This document shows, piece after piece, positions 43,945-53,150 of a DNA stretch of 64,000 nucleotides. The first letter of the stretch is position 1. Each line of letters opens with the position of its first letter. Origin of the DNA: a bacterium (GTDB lineage: Bacteria > Patescibacteriota > Gracilibacteria > Peribacterales > Peribacteraceae); NCBI GenBank assembly GCA_027623015.1, contig JAQBVR010000002.1, positions 1 to 64,000 on the forward strand, given 5' to 3'. The position numbers were made by a program, and so were the translations under genes. Under the pieces are notes generated by a model. It did not search any database. It saw only the letters and a list, made by a program, of their open reading frames with translations, and had not been told where the DNA came from.

Positions 43945-45726
43945 TTATATTAGGAGCTTCCTTCTTTGAGCAATAGTTTGCAGTGCTCCTATTAGTCCAG
44001 TGATCGATACAAATATTCCTCCGAAGCCTACTCCTGTAGGAGGTAGGTTTCTGATCACATTCATACTTGATGTCATAACTCTCTCATTAAGAGATACTGT
44101 TTCCATACCATCTCCACTTACTGAAACTACATTATTTAGTTCAATGCCATGTGGTACAAATGAGGCTACACGAGCTGTGTACTCTACAGACCATTCTTCT
44201 CCTGGCGCGAGTACGGGGATAGTCCATCGTAGTGTGTCACCTTGAATCTGTCCGTATTCTGAGCCAAGTACTTCCATGTATGCTCTATTCATACGGTCTT
44301 GAACTTCTATGTTGTTAAATGCTCGGTTACTGTTGTTCCTCATGTAGATGGTGTAACGAACATTATCACCAGGTTGTACTTCTGATCTATCAGCAATTTT
44401 TCGCAATGTAAGAGGTGATGTGTTTTTTGCAACTTGCTGTGCGTTTCCTTTTCCTACTCTACTTGTAGAGATTCCTGTATTGTCCACAGCTGTTTGCCCT
44501 CGAATCTCTACGCTGTTTCGTAGTTTTGCTCCGTATGTTGCATCGCTACGTACTCTTGCTGTTACAAACAATGTTCGCTGTCCGTGTGGGCTTACAGTCA
44601 TGCCTTCCCATCGAACATTTTTTCCTGTCCATTGTCCTCCTTCAGATGAATCTACATATTCAGTAAATGAAGGTAGTGCGTTATTTACATCTACTTCAGT
44701 TGCAAGCTTATTTGTTCGGTTTTGGATATTGATAGCGTACGTAAGTAGATCGCCAGGAGTAGCTTGGTCTACACCATCACTAACTGTAACACTGAAGGCT
44801 GAGTCTAAAACTCCGGTGTATACCTGTGTAGTATCTTTTGCGTGTCCATCTGCTATAGATGCTGTTAGCTGTAGTGGGAAGTTATCTGGTGTCTCTCGTT
44901 CTACATCTGCAACAATGGTATATTCACGGTATTCGTTGTGTCCTATTTCTTGTTCTACCCATTCTAGTACTCTGTGATTCCTTTGTGGCTGGTGACTGGC
45001 ACTATTAAATACAAGATACGTGGATAACTCAGATCGAAGTCTAAACTTCTGGGCTGGGCCATTTGGATTTTCTACACGAATGGTGTAGTTCAGTCTTTCA
45101 TTTGGCTCTGCAAACTTTTTATTATCTGATACAGTAATACGCAAACGAGATTTGTTTAGAGAAGATTCTTTTACACGAGTAGTGTCTATTGCCTTTTCAC
45201 CTTCACTTGTAGCCTCTGCTACAATAAGAAGATCTTCTATAGCATGAGGTGTTACGCTTACGTTTACGTACAGCTTTCGTTCAGTACCTGGATAGACGGT
45301 AACATTTCTCCATACAACATAGTCGCCTACTTTGCGTCCTGCATTACTTGCGTCAATCAAGTTTGTCTGGTGAGGGACGAAGAAGTGCACATCTACATTT
45401 CGTGTGTCTTCTCTTTCTGTTCTTACACCTATTGTGTAGGTAATGTGACCAGACGACTCTACAACTTCTAATCCGTCATTGATTCTCAAAAATACTCCAC
45501 GTCCTGTAGGACCTTCGGATTCGTCATGGAGAGAAAGGCATTGTGTATCTTGTGGGTAATCGATAAATCCGTCGAAGTCATTGTCGATTCCATCGGCACA
45601 CTCATTGGACGCTGCGTGTGCTGTCTCAACAGTAAAACTGCTGATGCTTGGCTGTAGAATAGTTATCAGAAGACCTGATAGAGACAATACAGCAAGGTGC
45701 TTTACGCGAGGGAAAATCGTTGTCAT
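43945..45726 (-). CDS. Surface protein with DUF11 repeats, Ca-type loop and LPxTG-like anchor
   Basis: 593 residues. A signal peptide ends near AHAA. Then DGIDNDFDGFIDYPQD resembles a calcium-binding/thrombospondin-3 loop. Several DUF11-type beta-sandwich repeats follow (RYTIYMRNNSN, NYTIRVENPNG, TYAINIQNRTN signatures). The C-terminus NLPPTG, hydrophobic helix, QRRK tail fits a sortase sorting signal. Probably displayed on the surface. No sortase gene is in the window. It has its own promoter. Confidence 0.8.
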   Translation of the reverse strand: MTTIFPRVKHLAVLSLSGLLITILQPSISSFTVETAHAASNECADGIDNDFDGFIDYPQDTQCLSLHDESEGPTGRGVFLRINDGLEVVESSGHITYTIGVRTEREDTRNVDVHFFVPHQTNLIDASNAGRKVGDYVVWRNVTVYPGTERKLYVNVSVTPHAIEDLLIVAEATSEGEKAIDTTRVKESSLNKSRLRITVSDNKKFAEPNERLNYTIRVENPNGPAQKFRLRSELSTYLVFNSASHQPQRNHRVLEWVEQEIGHNEYREYTIVADVERETPDNFPLQLTASIADGHAKDTTQVYTGVLDSAFSVTVSDGVDQATPGDLLTYAINIQNRTNKLATEVDVNNALPSFTEYVDSSEGGQWTGKNVRWEGMTVSPHGQRTLFVTARVRSDATYGAKLRNSVEIRGQTAVDNTGISTSRVGKGNAQQVAKNTSPLTLRKIADRSEVQPGDNVRYTIYMRNNSNRAFNNIEVQDRMNRAYMEVLGSEYGQIQGDTLRWTIPVLAPGEEWSVEYTARVASFVPHGIELNNVVSVSGDGMETVSLNERVMTSSMNVIRNLPPTGVGFGGIFVSITGLIGALQTIAQRRKLLI

Positions 45727-45755
45727 CCGTGAGCTGGGTAGTAAAAAAGGAATAT

Positions 45756-45784
45756 ACTATAATGTCTTACAATTCTACTGTCAA
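45756..45784 (-). promoter_or_regulatory. Promoter of the DUF11 surface-protein gene
   Basis: Minus strand TTGACA (45784-45779), 17-bp spacer, TATAGT (45761-45756). The leader is about 25 nt, longer than for most promoters in this window. Confidence 0.7.
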
Positions 45785-45865
45785 GTAAGGAAACCACACA
45801 ATTTTTGGTACTAATCACTCTTTTCTTATCCGAATTTGCACTGTAGTATCCTGTTCAAGTCATTA

Positions 45866-45943
45866 GGGCGCATAGCTCAGTTGGTTTAGAGCGACTGGTT
45901 TACACCCAGTAGGTCGGGGGTTCGATTCCCTCTGCGCCCACCA
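45866..45943 (+). tRNA. tRNA-Val (UAC), CCA encoded
   Basis: Full cloverleaf: acceptor GGGCGCA/TGCGCCC, D arm GCTC/GAGC, anticodon stem ACTGG/CCAGT with loop TTTACAC (anticodon UAC), T arm GGGGG-TTCGATT-CCCTC, discriminator A and genomic CCA. The 3' end runs into an 8-bp hairpin (CAACCTCC/GGAGGTTG). Confidence 0.95.
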
Positions 45944-45996
45944 ACCTCCGCAGGAGGTTGTCAACCATAGCCTCGTCGAAGCGAGCGAAGGTTGAC
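45942..45996. repeat. Two hairpins directly after tRNA-Val
   Basis: CAACCTCC-GCA-GGAGGTTG (45942-45960), then GTCAACC...GGTTGAC (45960-45996). The first could terminate or shape tRNA processing; no T run follows. The next ~80 bp up to secG contain further TTGGTC/GGCCAA pairing and no gene. Confidence 0.5.
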
Positions 45997-46079
45997 CTAT
46001 CCTAATTTGGTCTCCTGTCTACGGTTGGCAGGCCAAACTCTGCGAAGGTTGCCCCCGTAGCCATTACCACTCTCTCATT

Positions 46080-46295
46080 ATGTCTATCTACACTATTGTC
46101 CACAGTATAGTCAGTATCCTTCTTATCATCACTATTGTGCTTCAGCACAGAGCATCTGGCTTATCTGCAACATTTGGAGGCTCAGGAGAGTCCGTAGTAC
46201 AACGTAGAGGTGCAGAGAAGGTCATCTACAAGTTCACAATTATTCTAGCCGTTGTGTTTTTCTCCATGACTATCTTGCAGTGGTACACTTTTTAA
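46080..46295 (+). CDS. secG: Preprotein translocase subunit SecG
   Basis: 71 residues, two membrane helices flanking a conserved loop with LSATFGGSGES and RRGAEK, typical SecG. It supports SecYEG protein export, used by the signal-peptide proteins of this window. No other sec gene is nearby. Confidence 0.9.
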   Translation: MSIYTIVHSIVSILLIITIVLQHRASGLSATFGGSGESVVQRRGAEKVIYKFTIILAVVFFSMTILQWYTF

Positions 46296-46355
46296 CTTGG
46301 CGAACTCCGTCTCTACTCTAGATAAGCAACTGCATACGCTATAAACTATCTCGGT

Positions 46356-48551
46356 ATGTTACGTCTTCTTCGTGCCTTTGTTCGCTTTGAGAGAATCCTA
46401 CTTGCAGGGCTATTGTTTATTTTTCTGATTACGACAGTGTTCTTTCTTCGTCGATTCTATCTAGAAAATACGATGGTTGTCGCTGCTGAAGGTGGAACGT
46501 ATATAGAAGGATCTGTAGGAGAGCTGCAACCTCTTATCCCTTGGTTTACTGTCACAAATGATGTGAATCGAGATATCGTATCGCTTGTTTTTAGTGGTCT
46601 TCAGAAATACAACCCAGAAACCAAAAGTGTAGAAGATGATCTCGCAGTCCTTGAAGTGACTGATGATAATATGTTTTATACCGTAACTCTTAAAGAAAAT
46701 ATCTTCTGGCATGACACTACAGAGTCAGACCCACACCCTGTAACAGCAGACGATGTCGTCTATACATTTACAACTATTCAGGAAGTTGATTTTCCAAATA
46801 GCCTCCTTCGTCAGAATTTTCTTGGTGTTACCATAGAAAAACTCTCTGATAGAAAAGTACGATTTGCTCTCGAGAAGCCATACCGCTTTTTTGCTAGCAA
46901 TCTAACACTTGGTCTTATTCCTGAGCGTTCATTTATTAGTATTCCCCCATCGAAATTAGATCAGGCACTAGGTTTTGGATTTCATCCAATAGGATGCGGT
47001 CCTTATGCTTTTCGTGGTCTTGTACAAACTGAGCTTAGTACAGAGATCAGTCTCGCTAGATTCGACAGAACTATAGAGCCTTATTATCACTTAGAAAGTG
47101 TTATCTTCCGTATATTTCCTGACTATAGTACTTTGTTAGCTGATATTCGAAATGTTGATGGTATACGTCTTGTACCTACAAATGAGCAAGGATATCCCAT
47201 CATTCCAAAGAGTCTCAAGTCTCTTCACTACACACTTCCTCAATACGTAGCGTTGTTCTTAAATTTATCTCAGCCTATCTTACAGGATAGAAATCTTCGT
47301 CTAGGACTTCAGCTTGGTACTGACAAGCAAAATATTGTTAGTACTATTGGTGAGTCCATTATTGTGGATACTCCCCTACTAGAACTAAATACAAATGACT
47401 GGCAGTACAAGTACGACTCACAGGCTGCCCAGGGAGCATTCTTTGCTTCTGACTGGCATCTTCCTGAAAAGGTTCGCCTTCAGCGTCTCCTTGAACTCTA
47501 TGATGCTAACTCTGTTGGTCTTCTCCAATTAGAGCCTATCACTCTCCTTGATACTGGGGCATCACTAATTATAACAGGCTCGCTTCTAGATATATCTTTA
47601 GATGCAACAGTTCATGGTATTCAGATCGAGCAATCTACAGAGACAGGTACTTGGATTGTTGCTCTTCCTACGCATGGTGGTACTGGAAGTATCAATCTTG
47701 GGTTCAATGCCATTCGCCTTGAAGATAAAGGAGATACCATAGATTCATTTTATCTTTGGCGTACTACAAAGAGTCAGGAGTTTAAACGTGCTTCGCAAGA
47801 GCAAGATCTTTTGGATCAATTTATAGCATCTCGAAATGGTGATCTTGTAGAAGCGGATCAAATTGGTGTTCAGAATCTGTTCCTTGAAAATGGAATGTTG
47901 CGCTTGCGTTTATCTACCGACCCCACAGATATCCGCATCAATGATAATGGTGAAAAGCTTTCTCTCCGCCTTCTCACAAGTAATTCTCCAGCTCATTATC
48001 AGGTAATCGCTGAGAACATAAAGGCTCAATGGGAGGAGCTCGGTGTTCATGTAGGAATTGAAATACCTGAGACACGAGCTAAATTTGAACAAAAGCTCAT
48101 AAATCGAGATTATGATATCCTTCTCTTCGGACAGTCATTGCTCGATAACCTAGATAGTTATCCGTATTGGCACAGTTCTGGTGTACAAGATCTTGAAGGA
48201 GAGCGAAGTGAACTTCGCATAGATTCTTACAATCTTTCTCAATACTCTTCTCTTGAGGCAGATAGTCTTCTCGAAGTGATAAGGGAGACTGGGAGTACTG
48301 AAAAGCAAGACCTTGCTCTTTTGGAACTTCGTGAGGTCTTAAAAGAGGAAATACCTGCTATATTTCTGTACTCACCTCTTTATACGTACGCCTACAATCC
48401 AAATCTTCATGGTGCTGTAATTGGTAATCCGTCTTTACATTCAGACAGATTTCTCACTTTACATCGCTGGTATATGAAGAAAGATAGAAGCTTTAAAACT
48501 GGTAAAAACTGGTTATCTGCTGTTCCTTGGCTGTTTTCTTCTGTTAAATAG
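46356..48551 (+). CDS. Membrane-anchored family 5 solute-binding protein (oligopeptide-binding type)
   Basis: 731 residues. A hydrophobic helix near 15-35 (LLAGLLFIFLITTVFFL) anchors it, and there is no lipobox. The SBP_bac_5 domain includes VNRDIVSLVFSGL, the signature-like PVTADDVVYTF and a C-terminal lobe ending near YNPNLHG. Longer than typical OppA (~540); the middle (about 370-530) seems to carry an insert. No ABC permease or ATPase gene is adjacent, so transport partners lie elsewhere. Confidence 0.82.
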   Translation: MLRLLRAFVRFERILLAGLLFIFLITTVFFLRRFYLENTMVVAAEGGTYIEGSVGELQPLIPWFTVTNDVNRDIVSLVFSGLQKYNPETKSVEDDLAVLEVTDDNMFYTVTLKENIFWHDTTESDPHPVTADDVVYTFTTIQEVDFPNSLLRQNFLGVTIEKLSDRKVRFALEKPYRFFASNLTLGLIPERSFISIPPSKLDQALGFGFHPIGCGPYAFRGLVQTELSTEISLARFDRTIEPYYHLESVIFRIFPDYSTLLADIRNVDGIRLVPTNEQGYPIIPKSLKSLHYTLPQYVALFLNLSQPILQDRNLRLGLQLGTDKQNIVSTIGESIIVDTPLLELNTNDWQYKYDSQAAQGAFFASDWHLPEKVRLQRLLELYDANSVGLLQLEPITLLDTGASLIITGSLLDISLDATVHGIQIEQSTETGTWIVALPTHGGTGSINLGFNAIRLEDKGDTIDSFYLWRTTKSQEFKRASQEQDLLDQFIASRNGDLVEADQIGVQNLFLENGMLRLRLSTDPTDIRINDNGEKLSLRLLTSNSPAHYQVIAENIKAQWEELGVHVGIEIPETRAKFEQKLINRDYDILLFGQSLLDNLDSYPYWHSSGVQDLEGERSELRIDSYNLSQYSSLEADSLLEVIRETGSTEKQDLALLELREVLKEEIPAIFLYSPLYTYAYNPNLHGAVIGNPSLHSDRFLTLHRWYMKKDRSFKTGKNWLSAVPWLFSSVK

Positions 48552-48589
48552 ACTTTACGAACGTTCAAATTTTTAGTGTTGATCGACCA

Positions 48590-48618
48590 TTGACAACAGT
48601 TTTGTTGATCTGTAGACT
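48590..48618 (+). promoter_or_regulatory. rplI promoter
   Basis: TTGACA (48590-48595), 17-bp spacer, TAGACT (48613-48618), leader about 27 nt. Confidence 0.65.
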
Positions 48619-48651
48619 GGCGCGGCTTTCGATTATTACCTTTCAAAACTT

Positions 48652-49098
48652 ATGGAAGTTCTCCTCCTACAAGATCTACCAGGCATCGGAAAGAAAAACG
48701 ACCTTCTCGTCGTTGGTGATGGATATGCCATGAACAACTTGCTCCCAAACAGGATGGCACTCGTTGCTACTCCTACAGTCCGTCGTCGTTATGCAGAACA
48801 GATTCGACGTCGTGCAGTTGAAAAGGTTTCTGAGCTAGCTACACAAGCTGACAGTGCTTCGTCCCTTAAGGGTAAGACTCTTACATTTGAGCGCAAGGCA
48901 ACGAAGGCTGGAAAGCTTTACGCTGCTATCACTGAGAAGGTTCTCTCTGAAGAGCTCAAGACTCAACTAACGATGGATATAAAAGCAGATGCTATCGTTA
49001 TAGGTGAGCCTATCAAGTCTCTTGGCGATTTTGAAGTGAAGATCAAGATGGCTGACGCAGAGCATGCACTTGCAGTCGCAGTTGTTCAGGAAAAGTAA
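48652..49098 (+). CDS. rplI: 50S ribosomal protein L9
   Basis: 148 residues. The N-terminal rRNA-binding domain MEVLLLQDLPGIGKKNDLLVVGDGYAMNNLLP, a long connecting helix and a C-terminal domain are all in place. It belongs to the large subunit base of the L1 stalk. Some CPR lineages lack L9, so its presence is a minor taxonomic clue. Confidence 0.94.
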   Translation: MEVLLLQDLPGIGKKNDLLVVGDGYAMNNLLPNRMALVATPTVRRRYAEQIRRRAVEKVSELATQADSASSLKGKTLTFERKATKAGKLYAAITEKVLSEELKTQLTMDIKADAIVIGEPIKSLGDFEVKIKMADAEHALAVAVVQEK

Positions 49099-49136
49099 TC
49101 AACGGAATCGCAAAAGTTTGGTATAATGATTCAGGT

Positions 49137-49213
49137 GGGCCACTAGCTCAGCTGGTTAGAGCACCAGACTTATAAACTGGCGGTCCTGAGTTCAAGTCTC
49201 AGGTGGCCCACCA
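49137..49213 (+). tRNA. tRNA-Ile (UAU), CCA encoded
   Basis: Acceptor GGGCCAC/GTGGCCC, D arm GCTC/GAGC, anticodon stem CCAG/CTGG with loop CTTATAA giving anticodon UAU (an A31-A39 mismatch closes the loop), T arm CTGAG-TTCAAGT-CTCAG, discriminator A, CCA encoded. It reads AUA directly. Most bacteria instead use a CAU tRNA modified by TilS. TATAAT at 49122-49127 is the likely -10. The tRNA borders an accessory island. Confidence 0.9.
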
Positions 49214-49283
49214 ATTACTTTATGGCTTATGGAAGCCAATTGTAAGTAATCTAAGCTTGGGAAACACTCAGTCTGCGGAACCT
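49207..49283 (+). repeat. Direct repeat copy A: tRNA-Ile 3' end plus flank, att-like
   Basis: CCCACCAA, a 7-nt variable spacer, ATGGCTTA, GAAG and, ~35 nt on, AACACtCAGtCTGcGGAaCC. The same ordered blocks recur at 51096 with identical spacing over the first 30 bp. Copy A includes the last bases of tRNA-Ile, as in integration sites. Confidence 0.6.
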
Positions 49284-49342
49284 ATTCTCATGAGAGTCTA
49301 TTTAGGCAAGCGTAAAAACCGTGGATCTGCTATAATGTTCTG

Positions 49343-50953
49343 ATGACTGACGAAAACAAAAAACTTGAAGATACGACGATAAACATTGATCAGATCGATC
49401 AATGTCGGAGCTTTGATGAACTCAGGCAAAGTGCTTTGTTTCGACAGTTCATGAGAATATTCTACAGGAAGCATCCAGAACTCTTTTCGTTGGAAAAAGC
49501 TGGGGAGGTACTATCGGAAGAAGTACTTGTTGATTTCTTTGCCACTCATCCAAGTATTTGGAATGAAGCAGAAAAATTCTGGAAAAATGACATACGGAAG
49601 GAAGGCAATAGTCTCGATAGTTTTCAGCTCGCACAAAACATATCGAATCATATTAGAGAATTGATAGCCCATGCCCTACAACAGGGGGGACTACACTTGG
49701 CAGAAGGTGAGGATGCAAGCAAAATTTTTGATTTTGATTCACAAAAAAACAGACCAAACAGAGCATGGCAACCAGAGTTTTCGAATCCTGATGATGTTGT
49801 AGGAAATGGCATTGCTGAAATGGGATTTGATCTCAGTCCTGCCATTCAAGCAGCCAGAATTCCCAGAGAAGGTGATGAAGGATACACTGAAGTACCAGAT
49901 GAATTGTACGAGGCCACGAAGAAATGGCTGGAGAAAACACACAACGGTTGGGAAGTACACAATAAAGACATCATCTATATGCGAGATTCTTTGACAGCAG
50001 TTCAAGAAGCAGTGAAAGCATTCACGGGTACAAGAATCACAGGCACCTTCAGAAAAAAAGAGGAGAGGGGTAACGTTGTAACGTGTACGCCTACCTACGG
50101 CGGACTCTTACATCACCCAAAAAAGGTATTTGGCACAGACACCAAAACGATCCCTTTGATAAACAGCGGAGAGCAACTCATCATTGATACAAATGCGCTG
50201 CAAATTACTCTGCAAAAGGGCGATGTATTTATTCTCTGCAATCCCCAAAATCCAGGCGGGCATGTCTACAGTAGATCTGAATTATTGGAGATCAAAAAAA
50301 TATGTAAACAGAAAGAAGTAAAAATAATCATCGATGAGCTCCATGACGGCCTCGTCTTCGATGATAATTTTGTCTCAATGGGAAGCCTGTACGAGGGAGA
50401 AGAAAATCCAACGGCTACACTTCTTTCGACGGGTAAGTCATTTAACCTGAGTGATCAGCCTTGTCACATGATGGTGATACCAGATAAGGATATGCGTCAG
50501 GCATTTAACCGCAATCGTATTCAAGCATTAACGCCGACAGCCATTCCAAATCGAGCCGCCATTGCTGCATTTGAACAGAGTGATGAGTGGCGAATAGAAC
50601 TTCTACATTATCTGCATGGAAATGCCGATTACCTTTACGATCGAATCAAAGCAATGCCCGGACTGAAAATGGTCAAACCACAAGCAACATACCTCGCGTG
50701 GATTGATGCACGAGAGGCCGGACTTGAGGAGGCTATAAAGAAAGAATTTACAGAAGATGACCCGACACAGAGAGGACCGGCTGACTATTTTGAAAAAGTC
50801 GCAAATGTTGCAGTTTTAAACGGTAGTAATTTTGATACCAGTGGAGCAAGCAACATGTTCTTCCGTCTCAATTTTGCAGTGCCACGATCAGAACTTAGGG
50901 AGATGCTCGATAGAATTGAACGAGCACTGCCCAAAGGCAGGAGAGGCGCTTGA
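49343..50953 (+). CDS. MalY/PatB-like PLP-dependent aminotransferase/C-S lyase with N-terminal extension
   Basis: 536 residues. The C-terminal ~380 match the MalY/PatB subgroup of fold-type I enzymes: CNPQNPGGHVYSRSEL, DELHDGLVF, the PLP lysine in STGKSFNLS, and ATYLAWIDAREAGL. These act as cystathionine beta-lyases or aminotransferases. About 140 extra residues at the N-terminus are acidic/helical with no recognised domain. TATAAT ends 6 nt before the ATG (leaderless), though its -35 is poor. It is flanked by two diverged repeats of the tRNA-Ile 3' end, as if inserted as a unit. Confidence 0.85.
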   Translation: MTDENKKLEDTTINIDQIDQCRSFDELRQSALFRQFMRIFYRKHPELFSLEKAGEVLSEEVLVDFFATHPSIWNEAEKFWKNDIRKEGNSLDSFQLAQNISNHIRELIAHALQQGGLHLAEGEDASKIFDFDSQKNRPNRAWQPEFSNPDDVVGNGIAEMGFDLSPAIQAARIPREGDEGYTEVPDELYEATKKWLEKTHNGWEVHNKDIIYMRDSLTAVQEAVKAFTGTRITGTFRKKEERGNVVTCTPTYGGLLHHPKKVFGTDTKTIPLINSGEQLIIDTNALQITLQKGDVFILCNPQNPGGHVYSRSELLEIKKICKQKEVKIIIDELHDGLVFDDNFVSMGSLYEGEENPTATLLSTGKSFNLSDQPCHMMVIPDKDMRQAFNRNRIQALTPTAIPNRAAIAAFEQSDEWRIELLHYLHGNADYLYDRIKAMPGLKMVKPQATYLAWIDAREAGLEEAIKKEFTEDDPTQRGPADYFEKVANVAVLNGSNFDTSGASNMFFRLNFAVPRSELREMLDRIERALPKGRRGA

Positions 50954-51002
50954 TTCAACATAAATATTCGGCAGTTCAGATAACAGCCAAACCTCGGAGC
51001 CA

Positions 51003-51110
51003 TCACGCCATCCTCAACCCCCGCAGCCTCTTCAGCACGTCGTTCCCTTTCAGGAACTGATAAATCTCCCTCAGTTCAGAAAGCAGCTTCCATGTCCCAC
51101 CAAGTGTTGT
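51003..51110 (-). pseudogene. Possible C-terminal gene remnant in the 370-bp gap
   Basis: The 370 bases between the PLP enzyme and the GT fusion hold no full gene. On the minus strand, the last ~35 codons of a short frame read GGTWKLLSELREIYQFLKGN... and on to a stop at 51003, which looks like a genuine helical C-terminus. The sequence before it is the repeat copy B, so the rest of the gene is missing. Family not identified. Confidence 0.3.
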
Positions 51111-51169
51111 ATGGCTTACAGAAGACATCTTACAAATTTTGAGTTCGGAAAACACCCAGCCTGTGGATC
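51096..51169 (+). repeat. Direct repeat copy B, att-like
   Basis: Repeats the block order of copy A: CCCACCAA, ATGGCTTA, GAAG, AACACcCAGcCTGtGGAtCC. It is diverged but collinear and lies on the far side of the PLP-enzyme gene. It may be the other end of an integrated unit. Confidence 0.55.
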
Positions 51170-51323
51170 CAAATGAATCAATTAAAAGCAAACATAATGT
51201 AAACTCTGGATATGAAAAAACTCTCTAATCTTTTTATAGCTGGTTTTCTTGTCACTTTTCCTTTGAGATGAGTGGTGCTACCTTTATAATTTCTGGCCGA
51301 GTACCAACGATAAAAGAAAGCAT

Positions 51324-53138
51324 TTATTGGGTGGGTCTGCGCATAAGAGTGTTGTAACGCCCGATATTCGCACGCAGTTCTTCCTGTTCTTTTTCTTCGG
51401 AGCCTGAGTGCGACGGGAGATTGATGCTGTAACTTCCGCAGGAAAGAACGGGGATAATCTTTGCACCCTTCGTGAGTCCCACCGCCCCAAAGTACGTATC
51501 TTCCATGCCCCATCCTCTAAACTCCTCCGAGAAGCCCCCGATCTTTTCAAACATATCTTTCGTGACGGAGACGAAATACGTAGCGTACATCGAAGGCAAA
51601 TCGTAGGGGCCTATGCGCCTCCCATAGCCGTACTTGCGGAAATTATCCGTGTCCTTGAGAATTTCTACTGTCACATCAAATGGATAATCCGAACCGGGTG
51701 ATCCTGCGGGGATCGTTTCTGATGTGCGAAACTCATTGAACGTCTCAGGTTTCGGTAAAGGCTCCTGTCGCTCATAGTACGGGTGCAAATCTTTCTTCAC
51801 GTCAGCAGGAAAAACGTTAGCGACGAGCGACGTGTACAGTTGATCGGGCGCTAGCTGGTTGCGTACTGCGTGTTCTCGCAGGGAATTGCCAGACAGCAGA
51901 TTATCCGCATCCAGGAAAACCAAAATATCGTGTGAGGCATTATTTGCACCGATATTCCTTGCCGAAGACCTGCCACCGTTTTGCGGGCAGGTGATGAGCT
52001 TCAAGCGGAACCGATACTGTTTCCCCTCAAGCATCTCTTTGATGTCATCCTTCGACCCATCATCAACCACAATGACTTCAACATTCTTCATTTCCTCTTC
52101 CGAGAGATTCTGAAGTTCGATGGATTGTAGCACATCCATGATGGTGCTGGCCGAGCGATAATACGGAACGACGACAGAGACCGGATAAAACGGCGTACCC
52201 TGCTCCATAGTCTCAGTATCATCAAGTTCTCTTCCTGTCCGCTTACGAAAATTCCTGCCTATCTCTGAGTAATCATTGGATGTCGAATTCACTTGCCCTT
52301 GAATGGAATCGGCGGACACGCGCATCCTTTCTTCCAAAAATGTTCTCGCCCGTTCGAGAATGGAGAGCCACTTGGGCACATCAATGCCCGAAAGATCAAA
52401 AGAATGTACTCGCCCGTAATCATCTTTGTACTCCTTTTCAATCTTAGCCTTATAGACATCCCAACACTGGAAGTACAATTCCTCGGGTAAGACAGCCTCA
52501 CCACTTTCCTGAAGCGCCTTGATCTGCAGTAGCAGGAGCAACGTAATATCCTGACCGCAGAAAACTACGAGTTCTTTCTCGTGCCCCGCATGGGCATCGG
52601 CCAGTAACTTCTCCAGAAACGTATATTGTCGAATCAAAAAGTCTGCTTCTGACTCACCAATCGAATCGAATTTTCCAATCAGTTTTGTTTCTTTTTTTGA
52701 GCCCGTCCACGGATCGCCAAATCGGTAGCCAATATTCTTGTCTCCGAATGTAGCTTCACAAAATGTATCCCATGCATCATCCAATGCCTGCAAGCGATCA
52801 CCGTCTTTGAAATCAGGAGGCACAGAGGGCCGACCCTGATTAAAATGCGTCAAATCATCCTCGGGGCTGATGGTGGTGGTGATACGCTCCGAAAGCGCGG
52901 CACCGACTCTCCTAGCCGATTCTGCTGTACGCTGTAGACTGGGAGAGTAAAGGATTTTCACACAATCGTGTCGTGTGCTCTCCACAGCATCTAGGAGTGT
53001 GGTGACAATTTCCGCTTCGCGTTGTTCATTGATTCCATCATTCACCAATGGACTATCCAGAGCATGCGTTTTTAGGGCATCGACATCTTGCAGATGTCGG
53101 AATCCCAGAACCGTGCGAGGAAGTGTCTTGTCAGACAT
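51324..53138 (-). CDS. Histidine-phosphatase-like domain fused to GT2 glycosyltransferase
   Basis: 604 residues. Residues ~1-260 look like the histidine phosphatase superfamily (GFRHLQD for the RH motif, a NDG segment, YSPSLQRTAESA), but the second catalytic His region reads FCGQD, so activity may be lost or altered. Residues ~325-600 are a GT-A glycosyltransferase 2 domain: VSVVVPYYRSASTI, VIVVDDGSKDD, FLDADNLL (metal-binding Asp residues) and GWGMEDTYFG (galactosyltransferase-C type). Cytoplasmic, no membrane helix. Second gene of an operon after the alpha/alpha-barrel gene (12-nt gap). Confidence 0.75.
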   Translation of the reverse strand: MSDKTLPRTVLGFRHLQDVDALKTHALDSPLVNDGINEQREAEIVTTLLDAVESTRHDCVKILYSPSLQRTAESARRVGAALSERITTTISPEDDLTHFNQGRPSVPPDFKDGDRLQALDDAWDTFCEATFGDKNIGYRFGDPWTGSKKETKLIGKFDSIGESEADFLIRQYTFLEKLLADAHAGHEKELVVFCGQDITLLLLLQIKALQESGEAVLPEELYFQCWDVYKAKIEKEYKDDYGRVHSFDLSGIDVPKWLSILERARTFLEERMRVSADSIQGQVNSTSNDYSEIGRNFRKRTGRELDDTETMEQGTPFYPVSVVVPYYRSASTIMDVLQSIELQNLSEEEMKNVEVIVVDDGSKDDIKEMLEGKQYRFRLKLITCPQNGGRSSARNIGANNASHDILVFLDADNLLSGNSLREHAVRNQLAPDQLYTSLVANVFPADVKKDLHPYYERQEPLPKPETFNEFRTSETIPAGSPGSDYPFDVTVEILKDTDNFRKYGYGRRIGPYDLPSMYATYFVSVTKDMFEKIGGFSEEFRGWGMEDTYFGAVGLTKGAKIIPVLSCGSYSINLPSHSGSEEKEQEELRANIGRYNTLMRRPTQ

Positions 53139-53150
53139 AACGCAAAATGA

